DNA of 64,000 nucleotides from Actinospineispora acaciae DSM 45401 (GTDB taxonomy: Bacteria; Actinomycetota; Actinomycetes; Mycobacteriales; Pseudonocardiaceae). How positions within the stretch are numbered: the first letter of the stretch is position 1; the number at the start of each line of letters is the position of its first letter. The stretch is taken from positions 156,139-220,138 of the forward strand of contig NZ_JIAI01000012.1 in NCBI RefSeq assembly GCF_000620785.1. Direction: 5' to 3'. Shown piece by piece: positions 24,232 to 31,753 of the stretch. The notes below the pieces were generated by a model. It had not been told where the DNA came from, ran no database searches, and saw nothing but the letters and a program-made list of their open reading frames with translations. The translations under genes and the position numbers were made by a program.

Positions 24232-25148
24232 CGGGTCACCGCCAATCCGCGGGCTCGCAGCACCCGCCGCTCCACCGGCCGGAACACCAGCAGCTCGATG
24301 CCGATGCCCACGATCAGGATCAGGAAGATCGCCGCGATCACCTTGGGCATGTTGTTGTAGTCGCTGCCGTCCTTGAGGTACGCGCCGAGCCCGAACCCGA
24401 GCAGCGGACCTGCCGCGATGATCTCGGCGGCCATCAGGGACCGCCAGGAGAACGCCCAGCCCTGCTTGCAGCCGGCCAGGTAGCCGGGCAGCGCGGCCGG
24501 AAGCAGGATGTGCCGGGCGCTGGTCAGGCCGCGCGCGCCGAGCACCTGGCCGACCCTCGGCAGGATCGGTGGGATCTGGTCGATGCCCGCGACCAGGCCG
24601 TTGGCCACCGACGGGATGGAGCCGAGCAGGACGACGAAGTAGATGGTGGCGTCGGTCAGCCCGAACCACAGCACGGCGGCCGGCACCCAGGCCACCGAGG
24701 GCAGGCTCTGCAGCCCGTGCAGCAGCGGCCCGATCGCGGCCCGTACCACCCTTACCTTGGCCACCAGCAGCCCCAGCGGGGTGGCGACCAGCAGCGCGAT
24801 GAAGAACCCGAGGAACGCCCTGCCGATGGACGTCCACAGGATCGACCACACCTGGCCGCTGTCCACGGCGGCCAGGAACTCCCGCCAGACTGCTAGGGGT
24901 TCGGGCAGCTTGAACTCCGGCCAGAACGCGGCCGCCCACAGCGCCTGCCACACCGCGAGGAACAGCACCACCGCGACCACCGGCGGCCCGAAGGCGGCCA
25001 GCGCACGACGCCAGCCGGGGGCACGCTGCTCGGTGGGGGTGTCCAGCGCGTCCAGGCCGGCGATCGCGGCCCTGTCGTCGGTCAGCTCGCCCGGGCGTTC
25101 GGCGGTGGTGGTCGCGGTGGTCGCGGTGGTCGTCGGCTCAGGCGGCAT
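24228..25148 (-). CDS. ABC transporter permease, sulfonate/nitrate type
   Basis: A 306-aa inner-membrane permease of the SsuC/TauC type, with hydrophobic spans and the cytoplasmic EAA loop around ARHILLPAALPGYLAGCKQG. The ATG at 25148 overlaps the ATPase stop by 11 bases; the longer frame upstream of it is out of family. It has a threonine-rich N-terminal tail (TTTATTATTT). It forms the channel for the lipoprotein and ATPase encoded directly upstream. Confidence 0.87.
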   Translation of the reverse strand: MPPEPTTTATTATTTAERPGELTDDRAAIAGLDALDTPTEQRAPGWRRALAAFGPPVVAVVLFLAVWQALWAAAFWPEFKLPEPLAVWREFLAAVDSGQVWSILWTSIGRAFLGFFIALLVATPLGLLVAKVRVVRAAIGPLLHGLQSLPSVAWVPAAVLWFGLTDATIYFVVLLGSIPSVANGLVAGIDQIPPILPRVGQVLGARGLTSARHILLPAALPGYLAGCKQGWAFSWRSLMAAEIIAAGPLLGFGLGAYLKDGSDYNNMPKVIAAIFLILIVGIGIELLVFRPVERRVLRARGLAVTR

Positions 25149-25986
25149 GACGGCTGATGACCTCGCGCAGCCGGCCGGTGATCTCGTCGTGCAGCTCGTC
25201 ACGGCCGGTCGGGTCGTCCGGGCCGACCGTCGACCACTCGCCGACCACTGTGCCCGGCCGCGACGACAGCAGCACCACCCGCTGGGCCAGCCGCAGCGCC
25301 TCGCGCACGTCGTGGGTGACGAACAGCACGGTGGTCCCGGTGGCCCGCCAGACCCGCAGCAGCTCGCCCTGCAGCACGTCCCGGGTGATCGCGTCCAGCG
25401 CGGCGAACGGCTCGTCCATCAGCAGCAGCCCGGAGTCGGCCCCGGAGTCGACCCTGGAGTCGACCCTGGAGTCGACAGAGCCCGGCTGGGTGGCGTGTGC
25501 CAGCGCGCGGGCCAGCGCCACCCGCTGGCGCATGCCGCCGGACAGCTCGTGCGGCCGCTTGCCGGCCTGCCCGTCCAGCCTGACCAGCTCCAGCAGCTCG
25601 CGGGCCCGGCGCCTGCGGTCGCCCCGGCCCACGCCGCCCAGCCGCAGCGGCAGCTCGACGTTGCGCCCGGCGTCCAGCCAGGGCAGCAGCGCCGGCTCCT
25701 GGAACATGAACGACGGGCTCCCGGTGCCCAGCTCGATCGCGCCGGTCGTCGGCCGGTCCAGCCCGGCGACCAGGTTGAGCAGCGTCGACTTGCCGCAGCC
25801 GGAGGCGCCGAGCAGGCAGACGAACTCGCCCGGCCGCACCTTCAGGTTGATCTCCCGCAGCGCGGTGACCGCGTTCGCGCCGGAGCCGAACGTCTTGCCG
25901 ACTCCGGACAGCGTGACCGCCGTCGTCTCGGCGTCCGAACGGGTGTCCTTGGTAGGGGCGTCGTTGAGAGCGGTGACGACTGTCAT
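25138..25986 (-). CDS. ABC transporter ATPase, sulfonate/nitrate type, with repeat insertion
   Basis: A 282-aa SsuB/TauB-like ATPase. Walker A GASGCGKS is at 60-67, the Q-loop at Q96, the signature LSGGM at 148-152, Walker B LLLMDEP at 187-193, and the switch His in FVTHD. Between the signature helix and Walker B there are about 20 extra residues (165-186) made of VDSRVDSRVDSG, encoded by a 12-base tandem repeat (about 25430-25485). Related ATPases have only a few residues here. All catalytic motifs are intact, so the protein is probably functional with an extended surface loop. Confidence 0.88.
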   Translation of the reverse strand: MTVVTALNDAPTKDTRSDAETTAVTLSGVGKTFGSGANAVTALREINLKVRPGEFVCLLGASGCGKSTLLNLVAGLDRPTTGAIELGTGSPSFMFQEPALLPWLDAGRNVELPLRLGGVGRGDRRRRARELLELVRLDGQAGKRPHELSGGMRQRVALARALAHATQPGSVDSRVDSRVDSGADSGLLLMDEPFAALDAITRDVLQGELLRVWRATGTTVLFVTHDVREALRLAQRVVLLSSRPGTVVGEWSTVGPDDPTGRDELHDEITGRLREVISRHAA

Positions 25987-25993
25987 GCCCGGA

Positions 25994-27070
25994 TCACCTC
26001 TGTGCCTTGTCGAGGCCGGCGGCGTCCACCGCCGGCTTGCCGGACGCTCGGAGGACCTTGTTCAGCTCGGTGACGTTCACGAATCCGGTCAGGTTGGTCT
26101 CGGTGGGGGTGGCGCCCGCCGTCACGCTGTCCTTGGCGAGCTGGGGGAAGGTGCCGGCCAGCGGGTCGAGCCCGAAGGACAGCTCGGTGAACGCCCGGTC
26201 CAGCACCGCCGGGGCCAGTGAGGCGCCGGTGAGCCGCTTGATCGCCTCGTTGGTGACGGTCCTGGCCTCGGCGGGGTTGGCGGCGGCGAAGTCCACGGAC
26301 TGTTGCAGGCCGCGCAGCAGCCCGGCCACGGTGTCCGGGTGCTGCTGCAGGTAGTCGGTGCGCACGATCAGCACAGTGGTGGGGAACTGGCCGCCCGGCC
26401 ACAGCGTCTTCTCGTCGACCAGCACCTTCGCCCCGGCGTCCACCAGCCGCGAGCTCCACGGCTCGGGCAGCCAGCCGCCGGCCACCTGGCCGGACTTGAA
26501 CAGGTCGAGGGTGCGGGGGTTCTCCAGGTTCTGCACGGTGACGCCGTCCGCGCCCTGCGGGATCTTGTGCTCCTTGAGCCACTTCTTGAGCGCCACGTCC
26601 TGGGTGTTGCCGGCCTGCGGGGTGGCGATCGTCTTGCCCTTGAGCTGTTCCGGGGAGGTGATGTCCGGCTTGACCACGAGCTGTGCCCCGCCGGAGGTGG
26701 TGCCGGCGACGAGCCGGACGGTCTCGCCGTTCGACTTGGCGAAGGCGTTGATCGCCGGGCTTGACCCGATGAACGCGGCGTCCAGGGAGCCGCCGAGCAG
26801 CGCGTTGACCTCCTCGGGGCCGGCGTTGAACGGCTGGGTGATCAGCTTGGTGTTGCCGAGCTGGCCGGCGAAGTGGCCCTTGTCCTGCCCGATCAGCGCG
26901 GGTGCGTGGGTGATGTTCGGGAAGTAGCCGAGGCGCAGCTCGGCGGCCGGCCCCTGGTTGGCCTGGGCCTGGCCGGCGGTGCCGCGGTCGGCGCGCGAGC
27001 ACGCGGCCGCCGTCGCGGACAGCGCCACCACAGCGAGCAGGGTGGCGAGGAGGCGGGCACGGCGCGTCAT
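25994..27070 (-). CDS. ABC transporter substrate-binding lipoprotein, sulfonate/sulfate type
   Basis: A 358-aa SsuA/TauA-like lipoprotein. The signal peptide MTRRARLLATLLAVVALS ends in the lipobox TAAAC, and the mature part has LRLGYFPNITHAPALIGQDK, AFIGSSPAINAF and GQVAGGWLPEPW, typical of the nitrate/sulfonate/taurine binding family. The ATG at 27070 gives a proper signal peptide; a TTG at 27094 would only add residues. Seven bases separate it from the ATPase. Similar transporter genes follow cysteine-biosynthesis genes in streptomycetes, so sulfate or sulfonate is the likely ligand. A cysteine leader peptide precedes it. Confidence 0.87.
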   Translation of the reverse strand: MTRRARLLATLLAVVALSATAAACSRADRGTAGQAQANQGPAAELRLGYFPNITHAPALIGQDKGHFAGQLGNTKLITQPFNAGPEEVNALLGGSLDAAFIGSSPAINAFAKSNGETVRLVAGTTSGGAQLVVKPDITSPEQLKGKTIATPQAGNTQDVALKKWLKEHKIPQGADGVTVQNLENPRTLDLFKSGQVAGGWLPEPWSSRLVDAGAKVLVDEKTLWPGGQFPTTVLIVRTDYLQQHPDTVAGLLRGLQQSVDFAAANPAEARTVTNEAIKRLTGASLAPAVLDRAFTELSFGLDPLAGTFPQLAKDSVTAGATPTETNLTGFVNVTELNKVLRASGKPAVDAAGLDKAQR

Positions 27071-27167
27071 AGGTAATCCGATCAGTTTGATCAAGTTTCA
27101 GGCCGGACGATCGGTGCTTGCCGAGGACTGGTGAACAGCGCGGAAACGGCGCTGGAAGGACCGAGGG

Positions 27168-27266
27168 TCAGCGGCAGGATGTGGCGAAGACGCGCATCAG
27201 GTCGACGTGCAGCCGACGGACCAGCAACGGCCGGAGGGGCCGGTCGGTCCGGGAGCAGGCACGCAC
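27168..27266 (-). CDS. Cysteine-operon leader peptide (32 aa) before the ABC transporter
   Basis: A 32-codon frame from GTG 27266 to TGA 27168. Its C-terminal part reads RRLHVDLMRVFATSCR, matching the actinobacterial leader pattern RRxVDLxRVxSxxCR, with Cys at positions 4 and 31. A -35 TTGACT lies upstream and the weak -10 region ends about 7 bases before the GTG, so it is probably leaderless. The stop is 97 bases before the transporter lipoprotein. Such peptides are thought to couple ribosome stalling at Cys codons to downstream expression. A second peptide of this type precedes the sulfite reductase gene. Confidence 0.7.
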   Translation of the reverse strand: MRACSRTDRPLRPLLVRRLHVDLMRVFATSCR

Positions 27267-27272
27267 CCACCG

Positions 27273-27301
27273 ATGCTTACATTCCTGAGCCGCTTAGTCA
27301 A
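27273..27301 (-). promoter_or_regulatory. Promoter of the sulfur ABC operon with possible Rrf2 site
   Basis: On the minus strand TTGACT (27296-27301) is followed 16-17 bases later by TAAGCA/AAGCAT (27273-27279), then the leader GTG. An imperfect palindrome CTGAGC-C-GCTTAG (27285-27297) sits in the spacer and could bind the divergent Rrf2 regulator. The -10 is weak, so this is a proposal. Confidence 0.45.
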
Positions 27302-27360
27302 CAAAATCCCAGGTAACGGGCTGTGAGGCTGGTCGCCGCGCGCTGGGTGAGAATGACGGC

Positions 27361-27831
27361 GTGCAGATCTCGGCGAGGGCTGACTACGCGCTGCGGGCGC
27401 TGTGCGTGCTGGCCAGCGCGCCGGAACAGTGTGCGGTCAAGGCGGACGAGATCGCGGCGGCGCAGGGCATTCCGCGCACGTTCCTGGACGGCATCCTGGT
27501 CGAGCTGCGCCGGGCCGGGCTGGTGGAGAGCCGGCGGGGTCCGGACGGCGGGCACCGGCTGGCGCGGCCCGCGTACGGGATCTCCCTGGCCGACGTCATC
27601 CGCGTGACCGACGGCCCGCTCGCCCTGGTCCGAGGCCAGCGCCCGGAGAGCCACGCCTACGAGGGTGCCGCGCGTCATCTACAGGATGTCTGGGTGGCCG
27701 TCCGCGCCAGCCTCCGCGAGATCCTCGAGCTGACCACGGTGGCGCAGGTCGTCGAGGGGAACCTTCCGGACGCCGTGGTCGCCCAGACCAGCAAGGACCG
27801 GTCCTGGCGGTCGGTCTGGCCGACGGGCTGA
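27361..27831 (+). CDS. Rrf2 family regulator, CymR-like
   Basis: A 156-aa winged-helix protein beginning MQISARADYALRALCVLA, the standard Rrf2 start, with IPRTFLDGILVELRRAGLVE and SRRGPDGGHRLARP (wing). Its only cysteines are C15 and C24 near the N-terminus, so the three-Cys iron-sulfur site of IscR/NsrR is missing. Cluster-free Rrf2 proteins include CymR, a sulfur-metabolism repressor working with cysteine synthase. Flanked by a sulfate-assimilation operon and a sulfur ABC operon, a role in cysteine control is likely. A GAGAAT -10 ends 6 bases before the GTG, so it is probably leaderless. Confidence 0.83.
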   Translation: MQISARADYALRALCVLASAPEQCAVKADEIAAAQGIPRTFLDGILVELRRAGLVESRRGPDGGHRLARPAYGISLADVIRVTDGPLALVRGQRPESHAYEGAARHLQDVWVAVRASLREILELTTVAQVVEGNLPDAVVAQTSKDRSWRSVWPTG

Positions 27832-27839
27832 GCTTCCGG

Positions 27840-28595
27840 TCAGGAGACGTGCGCGAGCCTTGCGGCGGCGTCGGCCAGCGCGCCCTGGTAGCGGTCGAGG
27901 ACCACGTCGGCGACCGCGTCGTCGGCCCCGAGCGGGGCGGCCAGGCGCACGGCGGGGTCGGCGGCCAGCGCGGCGCGGGCCACCCGGCTCGGCAACAGCC
28001 CGGGGGCGAGGAACCAGCTGGCCACCGCGATCCGCCCGGCGCCCCGCGCACGCAGCAGCTCGACGGCCTCGGGGACGGTGGGGGACGCGGCGGTCGCGAA
28101 GGCCGCCACCGCGCCGCGCCAGCCATGCTCGGCCGCCAGCGTCGACGCGATCCCGGTGACGTGGTCGTTCGCGGCCGGGCGCGACGAGCCGGTGGCGGCG
28201 AGCACCACGCCCAGCTCGCGCTCGTCCGCCCGATCCACGGCGTCGCCCAGCCGGCGCAGCGCCACGTCCACCAGCCGAGGGTCGGCGCCGAGCACGTCGG
28301 CCACCCGCAACCGCAGCCGGGGGTGCCGGCGGGCCGCGCGGCCGACCATGTCCGGCACGTCCACCCGCGCGTGGAAAGCGTCCCCGAGCAGCAGTGGTAC
28401 GACGACGGCCTCCCGGTGCCCGTCCGCCGCCACGGCGGCCAGCGCGTCGGACAGCCGGGGCGTACTCAGGCCGAGGAAGCTGACGCGCACGTCCAGGCCG
28501 GGACGCCGCAGGCGGACCCGCTCGACCAGCGCGGAGATCGTGGCCGCCGAGCGCGGATCCCGGCTGCCGTGCGCCACCGCGACCAGTGCGGGCAT
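27840..28595 (-). CDS. Sirohydrochlorin chelatase (CbiX/SirB family)
   Basis: A 251-aa chelatase inserting iron into sirohydrochlorin to make siroheme, the cofactor of the sulfite reductase in the same operon. It shows PALVAVAHGSRDPRS with the catalytic His, SFLGLSTPRLSDALAAVAAD and VPLLLGDAFHARVDVPD (second half-site). The two halves repeat the CbiX fold. The ATG overlaps the cysN stop by one base, so they are co-translated. The M. tuberculosis gene next to nirA-cysH belongs to the same family. Confidence 0.85.
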   Translation of the reverse strand: MPALVAVAHGSRDPRSAATISALVERVRLRRPGLDVRVSFLGLSTPRLSDALAAVAADGHREAVVVPLLLGDAFHARVDVPDMVGRAARRHPRLRLRVADVLGADPRLVDVALRRLGDAVDRADERELGVVLAATGSSRPAANDHVTGIASTLAAEHGWRGAVAAFATAASPTVPEAVELLRARGAGRIAVASWFLAPGLLPSRVARAALAADPAVRLAAPLGADDAVADVVLDRYQGALADAAARLAHVS

Positions 28596-29875
28596 CAGGC
28601 GACGGTGCCCAACGTCAGCGGGGTGCCGACCAGGCCGGCGGCCAGGGTGTTGCCGGTCGGCGGGTCGATGAGCAGGAACGACCCGGTGGCGCGGCTGTCC
28701 GCGTAGTCGTCGACCGGCAGCGGGTCGGCGGTGCGGATGCTCACCCGGCCGATGTCGTTGATCTCGAGCCGGTCCGGCGTGGTGAGCGTCAACGTGTCGG
28801 TGTCCAGCCGGTCGTGCAGCGCGCCGACGATCGCCTGGGTCACCCGGGTGCCGTGCTTGAGCAGCAGCCGCGCGCCGGGCCGCAGCGGCCGCTCGGCCAG
28901 CCAGCACAGGGTGGCCTCCAGCTCGTCGGTCACCGCTGGCGGCTGCGCCGCGTCGACGATCACGCTGCCGCGCGCCACGTCCAGGTCGTCGGCCAGCCGG
29001 ACGGTGACGCTGCGGCCCACACCGGCCTCGGGAAGCTCGCCGTCCGCGGTATCCACCGCCTCGACGGTGCTGGGCAGCCCCTCCGGGAGTACCAGCACCG
29101 GCTGCCCGGGGCGGACGGTCCCGGCCGCGACCTGGCCGGCGTAGCCCCGGTAGTCCGAGCGGGCCGGCCGGATCACGTACTGCACCGGCACCCGCAGCGG
29201 GGCGTCCGCGTCCGGGCTGCTGACCGGCACCGACTCCAGGTGCTCGAGCAGCGTCGGGCCGGAGTACCAGGGCGTGTTCGCCGAGGCGTCCACCACGTTG
29301 TCCCCGACCAGCGCGGACACCGGGATCGTGACCACCCGCTCCTCGGGGTAGCCCAGCGCCCTGGTCAGCCCGTTGAAGTCCTTGGCGATCGCGGTGAACA
29401 CGGCCTCGTCGTAGTCCACCAGGTCGATCTTGTTGACGGCCAGCACCAGCCGGGGCACCCGCAGCAGCGCGAGCACGGCGGCGTGCCTTCTGGTCTGCTC
29501 GACCACGCCGTGGCGGGCGTCGACCAACAGCACGGCCAGCTCCGCGGTGGACGCGCCGGTGACCGTGTTGCGGGTGTACTGCACGTGCCCCGGGGTGTCG
29601 GCGAGCACGAACTCGCGGCGTGGCGTGCCGAAGTACCGGTACGCCACGTCGATCGTGATGCCCTGCTCGCGCTCCGCGCGCAGCCCGTCCACCAGCAGCG
29701 ACAGGTCCGGCGTTGCCAGCCCCTTGTCCACCGAGGCGCGGTGCACGGCCTCGATCTGGTCGGCCAGCACCGACTTCGTGTCGTAGAGCAGCCGCCCGAC
29801 CAGCGTGGACTTGCCGTCGTCCACGCTGCCGGCGGTGGCGAACCGCAACAGGTCGCGCTGGGTTGGCGAGCTCAT
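28595..29875 (-). CDS. cysN: Sulfate adenylyltransferase GTPase subunit CysN
   Basis: A 426-aa GTPase that drives ATP sulfurylase. G1 is GSVDDGKST, G3 DTPGHVQYT, G4 NKID, and the switch region has EREQGITIDVAYRYF. Two elongation-factor-like beta barrels follow. It lacks the C-terminal APS kinase (CysC) found in many actinobacterial CysNC proteins, and no separate cysC is present; with an APS-type CysH downstream of ATP sulfurylase this forms a PAPS-independent route. Two bases separate it from cysD. Confidence 0.93.
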   Translation of the reverse strand: MSSPTQRDLLRFATAGSVDDGKSTLVGRLLYDTKSVLADQIEAVHRASVDKGLATPDLSLLVDGLRAEREQGITIDVAYRYFGTPRREFVLADTPGHVQYTRNTVTGASTAELAVLLVDARHGVVEQTRRHAAVLALLRVPRLVLAVNKIDLVDYDEAVFTAIAKDFNGLTRALGYPEERVVTIPVSALVGDNVVDASANTPWYSGPTLLEHLESVPVSSPDADAPLRVPVQYVIRPARSDYRGYAGQVAAGTVRPGQPVLVLPEGLPSTVEAVDTADGELPEAGVGRSVTVRLADDLDVARGSVIVDAAQPPAVTDELEATLCWLAERPLRPGARLLLKHGTRVTQAIVGALHDRLDTDTLTLTTPDRLEINDIGRVSIRTADPLPVDDYADSRATGSFLLIDPPTGNTLAAGLVGTPLTLGTVA

Positions 29876-29877
29876 CT

Positions 29878-30792
29878 CTAGAAGTAGCCCTCTCGCTTGC
29901 GGTCCTCCATGGCGGCCTCGGAGAGCCTGTCGTCCGCGCGGGTGGCGCCGCGCTCGGTCAGCCGGGACGCGGTGACCTCGGCGATCACCTCGTCCAGGGT
30001 GACGGCCGTGGACTCGACGGCGCCAGTGCAGGAGCCGTCCCCGACGGTTCTGTAACGCACTGTTTTCAGTTCGAGCAGCTCGCCGTTACGCGGGCCGCCC
30101 CACGGACCCTCGGCCAGCCACATGCCGTCGCGGCGGAACACCTCGCGCCGGTGCGCGTAGTAGATGGACGGCAGGTCGATCTCCTCGCGCTGGATGTAGC
30201 GCCAGACGTCCAGCTCGGTCCAGTTCGAGATCGGGAACACCCGCACGTGCTCGCCCGGCGCGTGCCGGCCGTTGTACAGGTTCCACAGCTCAGGGCGCTG
30301 CTTGCGCGGGTCCCACCGGCCGAACGCGTCGCGCAGGCTGATGATCCGTTCTTTCGCCCGCGCCCGCTCCTCGTCCCGCCGCCCGCCGCCGAACACCGCA
30401 TCGAACCGGTGCTCGTTGATCGAGTCCAGCAGCGGCACCGTCTGCAGCGGGTTGCGCGTCCCGTCCGGCCGCTCGGTCAGCCGCCCGTCGTCGATCCACT
30501 CCTGCACGGGCGCCACCACCAGCCGCAGCCCCAACCGCGCCGCCAGCCGATCCCGGAACTCGATGACCTCCGGATAGTTGTGCCCGGTGTCCACGTGCAA
30601 CAGCGGGAACGGCACCGGCGCCGGCGCGAACGCCTTCACCGCCAGGTGCACCAGCAGCGTGGAGTCCTTCCCACCGGAGAACAGGATCACCGGCCGGTCG
30701 AACTCGCCCGCGACCTCCCGAAAGATGTGTATCGCCTCGGACTCCAACGCGTCCAACGCATCAAACGTCCGCGTAATCGCAGGCGCACTCAC
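29878..30792 (-). CDS. cysD: Sulfate adenylyltransferase subunit CysD
   Basis: A 304-aa catalytic subunit making APS from sulfate and ATP. The PP-loop is FSGGKDSTLLVHLA, followed by LLHVDTGHNYPEVIEFRD, the Arg-rich loop FGGGRRDEERARAKERI and the family end DRKREGYF. It forms the CysDN complex with the next gene. A strong inverted repeat (30822-30865) separates it from cysH, so it may be on the long operon or have its own transcript end or start there. Confidence 0.94.
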   Translation of the reverse strand: MSAPAITRTFDALDALESEAIHIFREVAGEFDRPVILFSGGKDSTLLVHLAVKAFAPAPVPFPLLHVDTGHNYPEVIEFRDRLAARLGLRLVVAPVQEWIDDGRLTERPDGTRNPLQTVPLLDSINEHRFDAVFGGGRRDEERARAKERIISLRDAFGRWDPRKQRPELWNLYNGRHAPGEHVRVFPISNWTELDVWRYIQREEIDLPSIYYAHRREVFRRDGMWLAEGPWGGPRNGELLELKTVRYRTVGDGSCTGAVESTAVTLDEVIAEVTASRLTERGATRADDRLSEAAMEDRKREGYF

Positions 30793-30821
30793 AGCTCAAC
30801 TCCGTTTCCCCAGCTCAGAGG

Positions 30822-30865
30822 CCGTGAGTGGTAAGCGGTGCCAGAGCACCGCTTACCACTCACGG
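30822..30865. repeat. Perfect 19-bp inverted repeat (dispersed CCGTGAGTGG element)
   Basis: Arm CCGTGAGTGGTAAGCGGTG, six-base loop, then the exact complement. It lies between cysH and cysD on the same strand, without a T-run, so it is more likely a repeated extragenic palindrome or RNA-processing hairpin than a simple terminator. The outer ten bases (CCGTGAGTGG...CCACTCACGG) recur in the hairpin at 52834-52879. Confidence 0.85.
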
Positions 30866-30883
30866 GTTGTGACCTGCGCGTTC

Positions 30884-31585
30884 TCATGCGTGGAGGCCGC
30901 ATTCGGTCTTGGCGCGGCCGGCCCAGCGGCCGGCGCGCTTGTCCTCGCCGGGCAGTGGCTTGCGGGTGCACGGCGCGCAGCCGATGGACGGGTATCCGGC
31001 GTCCACCAGCGGGTTGACCAGGATGTTGTGCTCGGCGATGTAGGCGTCCATGTCCTCGTCGGTCCAGGCCGCGAGCGGGTTGACCTTGACCAGGCCGAAC
31101 TTCTCGTCGTAGGTGATCAGCGGGGTGTTGGCGCGGGTGGGGGCCTCGACGCGGCGTACGCCCGTGACCCAGGCGTCGTAGTTGGCCAGGGTGTTCTGGA
31201 GCGGGACGACCTTGCGCAGGAAGCAGCAGCGGTCGGGCTCGCGGGCGAACAGGTCCTTGCCCTCGGCGGCGTCCTGTTCGGCCACCGTGTGCTCGGCGGT
31301 GGCGTTCACGATCCGCACGCCGTGCACGGCCTCCACCGCGTCGCGGGTGCCGATCGTCTCGGCGAAGTGGTAGCCGGTGTCCAGGAACAGCACGTCCACG
31401 CCGGGGCGGGCGCGGGCGGCCAGGTCGACGAGCACGGCGTCCTGCATGTTGGACGCCACGATGAAACGGTCACCGAACGCGCGGGCGGTCCAGTCCAGGA
31501 CCTCGTGCGCGGAGGCGTCCGGGCCCAGCTCGGCGGCCCCGCGATCCGCTAACTCGCGTAGGTCCTCGGCGGTGGTCACGCTCAT
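30884..31585 (-). CDS. cysH: Assimilatory adenylylsulfate (APS) reductase CysH
   Basis: A 233-aa PP-loop-type reductase converting APS to sulfite with thioredoxin. It has FLDTGYHFAETI, the iron-sulfur cysteines C120-C121 (DRCCFLRK) and C203xxC206 (GCAPC), and the catalytic ECGLH at 228-232. The four cluster cysteines mark the APS-specific type. The ATG at 31585 overlaps the stop of the zinc-ribbon gene (ATGA); the longer frame upstream is not in family. Together with Sir, CysD and CysN it completes sulfate to sulfide. Confidence 0.94.
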   Translation of the reverse strand: MSVTTAEDLRELADRGAAELGPDASAHEVLDWTARAFGDRFIVASNMQDAVLVDLAARARPGVDVLFLDTGYHFAETIGTRDAVEAVHGVRIVNATAEHTVAEQDAAEGKDLFAREPDRCCFLRKVVPLQNTLANYDAWVTGVRRVEAPTRANTPLITYDEKFGLVKVNPLAAWTDEDMDAYIAEHNILVNPLVDAGYPSIGCAPCTRKPLPGEDKRAGRWAGRAKTECGLHA

Positions 31586-31743
31586 TCCGAGATCGCCCCC
31601 TCCGGGACTCCGATTCCGACGAACTTCACCGCGAACGTGCGCAGGCAGCCCGCGCAGCGCCACGCGCCGTGCGGTTCCTCCACCGGCGCCAGGTCCTCCT
31701 CGCCGCAGTAGGGGCAGTAGAACGGCACCGCTCGTTCGGTCAC
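31582..31743 (-). CDS. Small zinc-ribbon protein in the sulfite reductase operon (53 aa)
   Basis: A 53-codon gene from GTG 31743, ten bases after the sir stop, to a TGA overlapping the cysH start. It encodes two CxxC pairs (C10/C13 in FYCPYCGEE, C30/C33 in WRCAGCLRTF), a rubredoxin/zinc-ribbon knuckle, and ends in VGIGVPEGAISE. Position between sir and cysH and overlap coupling argue that it is real. Small proteins of this kind accompany sir-cysH in other actinobacteria; the role is unknown, perhaps electron transfer or metal delivery to the reductases. Confidence 0.8.
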   Translation of the reverse strand: MTERAVPFYCPYCGEEDLAPVEEPHGAWRCAGCLRTFAVKFVGIGVPEGAISE

Positions 31744-31753
31744 GTCAGGCTCC

